DNA of 64,000 nt. It comes from Rhodococcus sp. Leaf278 (lineage in GTDB: Bacteria; Actinomycetota; Actinomycetes; Mycobacteriales; Mycobacteriaceae). Positions 60,467 through 64,000 of this stretch are shown here, one piece after another (position 1 is the stretch's first letter; each line of letters begins with the position of its first letter). Below the pieces are notes generated by a model. That model was not told where the DNA came from and did not search any database. It was given only the letters and a program-made list of their open reading frames with translations. The stretch covers positions 62,001-126,000 of the forward strand of contig NZ_LMRR01000009.1 in assembly GCF_001426085.1 (NCBI RefSeq). Direction: 5' to 3'. Position numbers and translations under genes: made by a program.

Positions 60467-61951
60467 ATGACTGCAGTACAGGAATCGGCCGCACCGTCGT
60501 TGCCGACCGGAACCGCCACCGAGCTCTACATCGCAGGGCAGTGGCATGGCGCATCCGACGGAGGCACCTTCACCGATATCAACCCGACCACCGAACAGCC
60601 CCTGGCGGAGGTTGCTGCGGCCACCGCGTCGGACGTCGATGCAGCGGTCCGCGCGGCCCGTGCCCAGCTCGGTGGTGAGTGGGGCGCGACTCCTGGAGCA
60701 GTCCGCGGGAAGCTGCTCAACCGGATCGCCGACCTCATCGAGCGGGACGGGGATCTGCTGGCGCGGCTGGAGGCTCTCGATGTCGGCAAGCCGGTGGGTC
60801 AGCCGGCGATGCTCGACATCCCCAATGCCGCAGCCACTTTCCGACACTTCGCCGGGTGGGCCGACAAGATCACCGGAAGCTCCATCCCCACTGCGGGTTA
60901 CTTCGGGCAGCCGACGCACTCCTACACCGTTCGCGAGCCCGTCGGCGTGATCGGCATGATCGTCCCGTGGAACACCCCGTTGATGATCGCCGGGTGGAAG
61001 CTCGCGCCTGCGCTGGCGGCGGGAAACACCGTGGTGATCAAACCGCCGGAGGACGCCCCGCTGTCGATCCTGCATCTGGCTCGTCTGATCGGCGAGGCGG
61101 GCGTACCTGCCGGAGTGGTCAATGTTGTTCCAGGACTGGGGGAAGTGACCGGCGACGCGTTGGTCGGCCATCCGGACGTCGACAAGATCAGCTTCACCGG
61201 CAGCCCCCGCGTCGGCAAGCTCATCGCGAAGAAAGCTGCCGATACGTTCAAGCGGACCACGCTCGAGCTCGGCGGCAAATCCCCGCAGATCATTCTCGAG
61301 GACGCGGATCTCGAGGCGGCGATCAACGGAACCGCGATGGGATTGTTCTTCAACCAGGGTCAGGTGTGTGCGGCCGGAACCCGAGTTCTGGTGCATCGCT
61401 CGCTGTACTCGCAGGTGGTGGACGGACTGTCCGCTGCGGCATCGGCTCAGGTGCTGGGCGATCCCTTCGATCCGTCGACGACGATGGGCGCACTGGTCAA
61501 CGCCAAGCAGCGCGACAGCGTTCTCGGGTACATCCAGGCCGGACGCGACGGCGGAGCGCGAGTGGCGGCCGGCGGCGGACGTCCCGACAGTGCCGGCTAC
61601 TTCGTCGAGCCGACGATCTTCGCCGACGCCGACAACGACATGAAGATCGCCCAGGAGGAGATTTTCGGACCCGTCGGAACGGTGATTCCCTTCGACACCG
61701 CCGACGAGGCCATCGCCATCGCCAACAACACGGTGTACGGGTTGGCTGCGAGCATCTGGACGCGTGACGTCTCGCGGGCCCACACCCTGGCGTCGCAGGT
61801 TCGTTCCGGCGCGGTATGGGTGAACGGTTGGGCGGCAATCGATCCCGCCCTCCCCTGGGGCGGCATGAAGTCCAGTGGTACCGGCCGTGAACTCGGATGG
61901 GCCGGAATCGAGGCCAACACCGAGGAGAAGGTCGTCACGATCGTTCTGTAG
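60467..61951 (+). CDS. NAD(P)-dependent aldehyde dehydrogenase
   Basis: This 494-residue enzyme has GVIGMIVPWNTPLMIAGWKLAPALAAGNTVVIKPPEDAPLS, the NAD motif ISFTGSPRVGK, the catalytic Glu in LELGGKSPQII and the nucleophile Cys in FNQGQVCAAGTRVLV. It oxidises an aldehyde to the acid. A strong AAGGAG site precedes the ATG at 60467. It precedes a GMC oxidoreductase by 56 bp, so alcohol to aldehyde to acid is likely. It could serve choline-type (BetA/BetB) or alcohol oxidation, or finish aldehydes related to the aldoxime pathway. Confidence 0.92.
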   Translation: MTAVQESAAPSLPTGTATELYIAGQWHGASDGGTFTDINPTTEQPLAEVAAATASDVDAAVRAARAQLGGEWGATPGAVRGKLLNRIADLIERDGDLLARLEALDVGKPVGQPAMLDIPNAAATFRHFAGWADKITGSSIPTAGYFGQPTHSYTVREPVGVIGMIVPWNTPLMIAGWKLAPALAAGNTVVIKPPEDAPLSILHLARLIGEAGVPAGVVNVVPGLGEVTGDALVGHPDVDKISFTGSPRVGKLIAKKAADTFKRTTLELGGKSPQIILEDADLEAAINGTAMGLFFNQGQVCAAGTRVLVHRSLYSQVVDGLSAAASAQVLGDPFDPSTTMGALVNAKQRDSVLGYIQAGRDGGARVAAGGGRPDSAGYFVEPTIFADADNDMKIAQEEIFGPVGTVIPFDTADEAIAIANNTVYGLAASIWTRDVSRAHTLASQVRSGAVWVNGWAAIDPALPWGGMKSSGTGRELGWAGIEANTEEKVVTIVL

Positions 61952-62007
61952 TCGACCGGCCCGCCATCGACACCCCATAATCACACCAGCACAAAAGGAT
62001 AGACGTC

Positions 62008-63537
62008 ATGACAGAAAAGTCGACCGACTACATCGTCGTCGGAGCAGGATCAGCAGGAAGCGTCATCGCCAGGAGGCTTCTCGACGCGGGACACACCGTG
62101 CACGTGATCGAGGCCGGTCCCGTCGATACCGACCCGGCGATTCACTCCCCGCAGGGCTGGCCGACGTTGTTGGGTGGCTCGCAGGACTGGGGACTGTTCA
62201 CCACCCCACAGAAGCACGCCAACGATCGGCGAATCTTCTGGCCGCGCGGACGCGTCCTCGGTGGTAGCTCGTCCCTCAACGGAATGATCTACGTGCGTGG
62301 GCATTCCAGCGACTACGACGAGTGGGCATCGGCCACCGGTGACGCCGGATGGTCGTGGGAGAACGTGCTACCGCTGTTCAAGCGTTCGGAGTCGCACGAA
62401 CTCGGTGCCAACGAGTTCCACGGCGGTGACGGCCCGCTGCCGGTGTCGATCATGGGTACCCCGCACCCCTTGGCGGCGGCCTTCATCGACGCGGCCGTCG
62501 AACATGGTCACAAACTGATCGACGACTTCAACGCCGACGAGATGGTGGGTGCCGGGTACAACCACACCACCACTCGCGACGGTGAGCGGATGAGCGCCTG
62601 GAAGAGCTTCGTCGGCCCGGTGTTGGACAATCCCGACCTGACGGTGACCACCGGTGCTCTCGTGCACCGAGTGGTGCTCGAGAACGGCCGCGCGGTGGGA
62701 ATCGAATTCAGCCGCGGCGGTGCCGAGCTGGAGCGATCGTTCGCCGATCACGAGGTGATCCTGTGCGGCGGAGCCATCGGTTCACCGAAGACGTTGATGC
62801 TCAGCGGAATCGGGCCGTCCGATCACCTGGGTGCACACGGGATCGACACCGTGGTCGACTTGCCGGGGGTCGGCGAGAATCTGCACGACCACCTGCTGCT
62901 CAGCAACATCTACGAGTCCCTCGAGCCGCTCGCAGCCGGCACGAACAACCTACTCGAGGCGCAGCTGTACGCCCGCAGTAACGGATGGGCCGGTGCCGCA
63001 CCCGATCTGCAGCCGCTGTTCATGCACATTCCCTACCCCGCCGACGGATACCCGGTGCCCGAGAACGGCTACACGATCGCTCCGGGAATCGTGGCTCCGC
63101 GCTCGCGTGGCACGCTGCGACTGGCGTCCTCGGACCCGAGTGAGCTGCCGCTGGCGGATCCCAACATTCTGGCCGATCCGTACGACCTCGAGGCCATGGT
63201 CGACGCGGTGGAGATCTGCCGCGAGATCGGTGCATCCGACGCGTTCGCACCGTGGCGTAAGGCCGAGGTGGTTCCGGGACCGAGCGCGCGTACTCGTGAC
63301 GACCTTCGGGCTTACGTTCGCCAAACCGCGGGCACGTACCACCACCAGGTGGGCACCTGCAAGATGGGAGCCGAGTCGGACGTCGATGCCGTTGTCGGAG
63401 CCGATCTTCGGGTCCGCGGCGTCGAAGGACTGCGGGTCGCGGACGCGTCGATCATGCCCACGGTGCCGTCGGGCAACACCAACGCGCCGTCGATCATGGT
63501 GGGGGAGCGGGCCTCGGATCTGATCCTAGGAAAGTAG
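62008..63537 (+). CDS. GMC family oxidoreductase (choline dehydrogenase-like)
   Basis: This 509-residue FAD enzyme has DYIVVGAGSAGSVIARRLLDAGHTVHVIEAG at the N-terminus, RGRVLGGSSSLNGMIYVRGH, the second signature GAIGSPKTLMLSGIGPSDHL, and the C-terminal catalytic His region TYHHQVGTCKMG. It oxidises primary alcohols to aldehydes. It is in tandem after the aldehyde dehydrogenase and before a convergent AraC-type gene. BetA-like by sequence style, but no betaine transporter or BetI is present, so the substrate is open. Confidence 0.9.
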   Translation: MTEKSTDYIVVGAGSAGSVIARRLLDAGHTVHVIEAGPVDTDPAIHSPQGWPTLLGGSQDWGLFTTPQKHANDRRIFWPRGRVLGGSSSLNGMIYVRGHSSDYDEWASATGDAGWSWENVLPLFKRSESHELGANEFHGGDGPLPVSIMGTPHPLAAAFIDAAVEHGHKLIDDFNADEMVGAGYNHTTTRDGERMSAWKSFVGPVLDNPDLTVTTGALVHRVVLENGRAVGIEFSRGGAELERSFADHEVILCGGAIGSPKTLMLSGIGPSDHLGAHGIDTVVDLPGVGENLHDHLLLSNIYESLEPLAAGTNNLLEAQLYARSNGWAGAAPDLQPLFMHIPYPADGYPVPENGYTIAPGIVAPRSRGTLRLASSDPSELPLADPNILADPYDLEAMVDAVEICREIGASDAFAPWRKAEVVPGPSARTRDDLRAYVRQTAGTYHHQVGTCKMGAESDVDAVVGADLRVRGVEGLRVADASIMPTVPSGNTNAPSIMVGERASDLILGK

Positions 63538-63545
63538 CTCGTAGT

Positions 63546-63573
63546 CGGGTGAGGCGGCGTGCGCTCTCACCCG
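63546..63573. terminator. bidirectional hairpin between GMC and AraC genes
   Basis: CGGGTGAG (63546-63553) and CTCACCCG (63566-63573) are perfect 8-bp arms with a 12-nt loop. It starts 8 bp after the GMC stop and covers the stop codon of the convergent AraC-type gene. Confidence 0.6.
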
Positions 63574-64000
63574 GCGCGGTACGCGCGCGGCGACATGCCG
63601 TAGGTCTCCTTGAACAGTTTCGAGAAGTTGGAGGAATCGATCAAACCGTGACGCGCGCAGATGGTTCCGATGCTGTCTGCGGCGAAACGGGGGTCGCGGA
63701 GATCGCGGTGGCACCGATCGAGTCGCCTGGATCTGATCCAACCCGCCACCGTGCGACCGTCGGCCTCGAAGAGCTTCTGCAAGTAGCGCGTCGAAATATG
63801 CAGGCGCGCAGCGAGAGACGCCGTGGAGAGTGTGGGATCGGACAGATGCGATTCCACGAGACTCTTGGCCTCGAGCAGGAGTGTGGATCCCGGCGCATCG
63901 TGGGGAGCCGCGTCGTCGAGAGCCGCGCAGAGCAAATCGAGGACGGCGTTCTCGAGCATCGGCGTCGTCGGCAGAGTTCCGTCGGCGGCGTTGCGGCGCA
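63567..64000 (-). CDS. AraC family regulator, C-terminal part (5' end beyond window)
   Basis: The frame is open to the window edge, so the N-terminus lies outside. The visible 144 residues contain the AraC double helix-turn-helix: LVESHLSDPTLSTASLAARLHISTRYLQKLFEADGRTVAGWIRSRRLDRCHRDL and IGTICARHGLIDSSNFSKLFKETYGMSPRAYR, as in the AraC/NphR-like group. It converges on the GMC oxidoreductase and may control the aldehyde dehydrogenase-GMC pair. Confidence 0.85.
   Translation of the reverse strand, partial: RRNAADGTLPTTPMLENAVLDLLCAALDDAAPHDAPGSTLLLEAKSLVESHLSDPTLSTASLAARLHISTRYLQKLFEADGRTVAGWIRSRRLDRCHRDLRDPRFAADSIGTICARHGLIDSSNFSKLFKETYGMSPRAYRAG

Overview
The window is GC-rich, densely coded DNA with many 4-bp ATGA/GTGA stop-start overlaps. 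It encodes an antigen-85-type mycolyltransferase-like protein, an MCE protein, a LuxR-type ben regulator and an aldoxime dehydratase. Together these point to a mycolic-acid actinobacterium of the Rhodococcus group (Nocardiaceae). This is inferred from gene content; no rRNA or other taxonomic marker is present. I found no tRNA or rRNA genes, insertion sequences, phage genes or CRISPR arrays. No stretch over 300 bp lacks a gene.

Layout. (1) 1-2374 (+): end of a flavin amine oxidase, an SRPBCC protein, a PfkB kinase and a class II aldolase, all overlapping. (2) 2418-8117 (-): a beta-oxidation set (acyl-CoA dehydrogenase, FadB-type protein, TetR regulator, acyl-CoA ligase) with one shared operator in front of the first and last genes. 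(3) 8281-10374 (+): TetR plus a polytopic membrane protein. (4) 10496-26175: an aromatic-acid catabolic island with pobR-pobA, benK-benE, benR, benA-benB, a benC/FCD/benD fusion, and catR-catB-catA-catC. 4-Hydroxybenzoate would go to protocatechuate, and benzoate to catechol, cis,cis-muconate and beta-ketoadipate enol-lactone; the later steps are not in the window. (5) 26312-35854: MFS transporter, amidase, NAD(P)-binding protein, an RsbQ-RsbP-STAS stress-signalling module, an orphan MceA-like protein and a head-to-head pair of LysR regulators. (6) 36084-41812 (+): five overlapping genes forming an unfamiliar isoprenoid operon (trans-prenyl diphosphate synthase, squalene/phytoene-synthase-like protein with a long extension, desaturase, MddA/NnrU-type methyltransferase, Baeyer-Villiger-type flavoenzyme). 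(7) 41772-46952: SorC-type regulator and glpF-glpK-glpD. (8) 47013-50464: secreted lipase, secreted M28 peptidase and TetR. (9) 50547-57140: glgX, a hybrid kinase ending in an ANTAR domain, a DUF5313 protein, an OhrR-like MarR regulator and a mycolyltransferase-like esterase. (10) 57151-64000: nitrilase-aldoxime dehydratase-AraC operon, divergent from an aldehyde dehydrogenase and a GMC oxidoreductase, then a partial AraC gene.

The strongest items for a second look are the five-gene isoprenoid operon; the 900-residue BenC-FCD-BenD polypeptide; a family of about 62-bp palindromes just downstream of three stop codons; a 22-bp box shared exactly by the benA and benK promoters; and the kinase-receiver-ANTAR protein.
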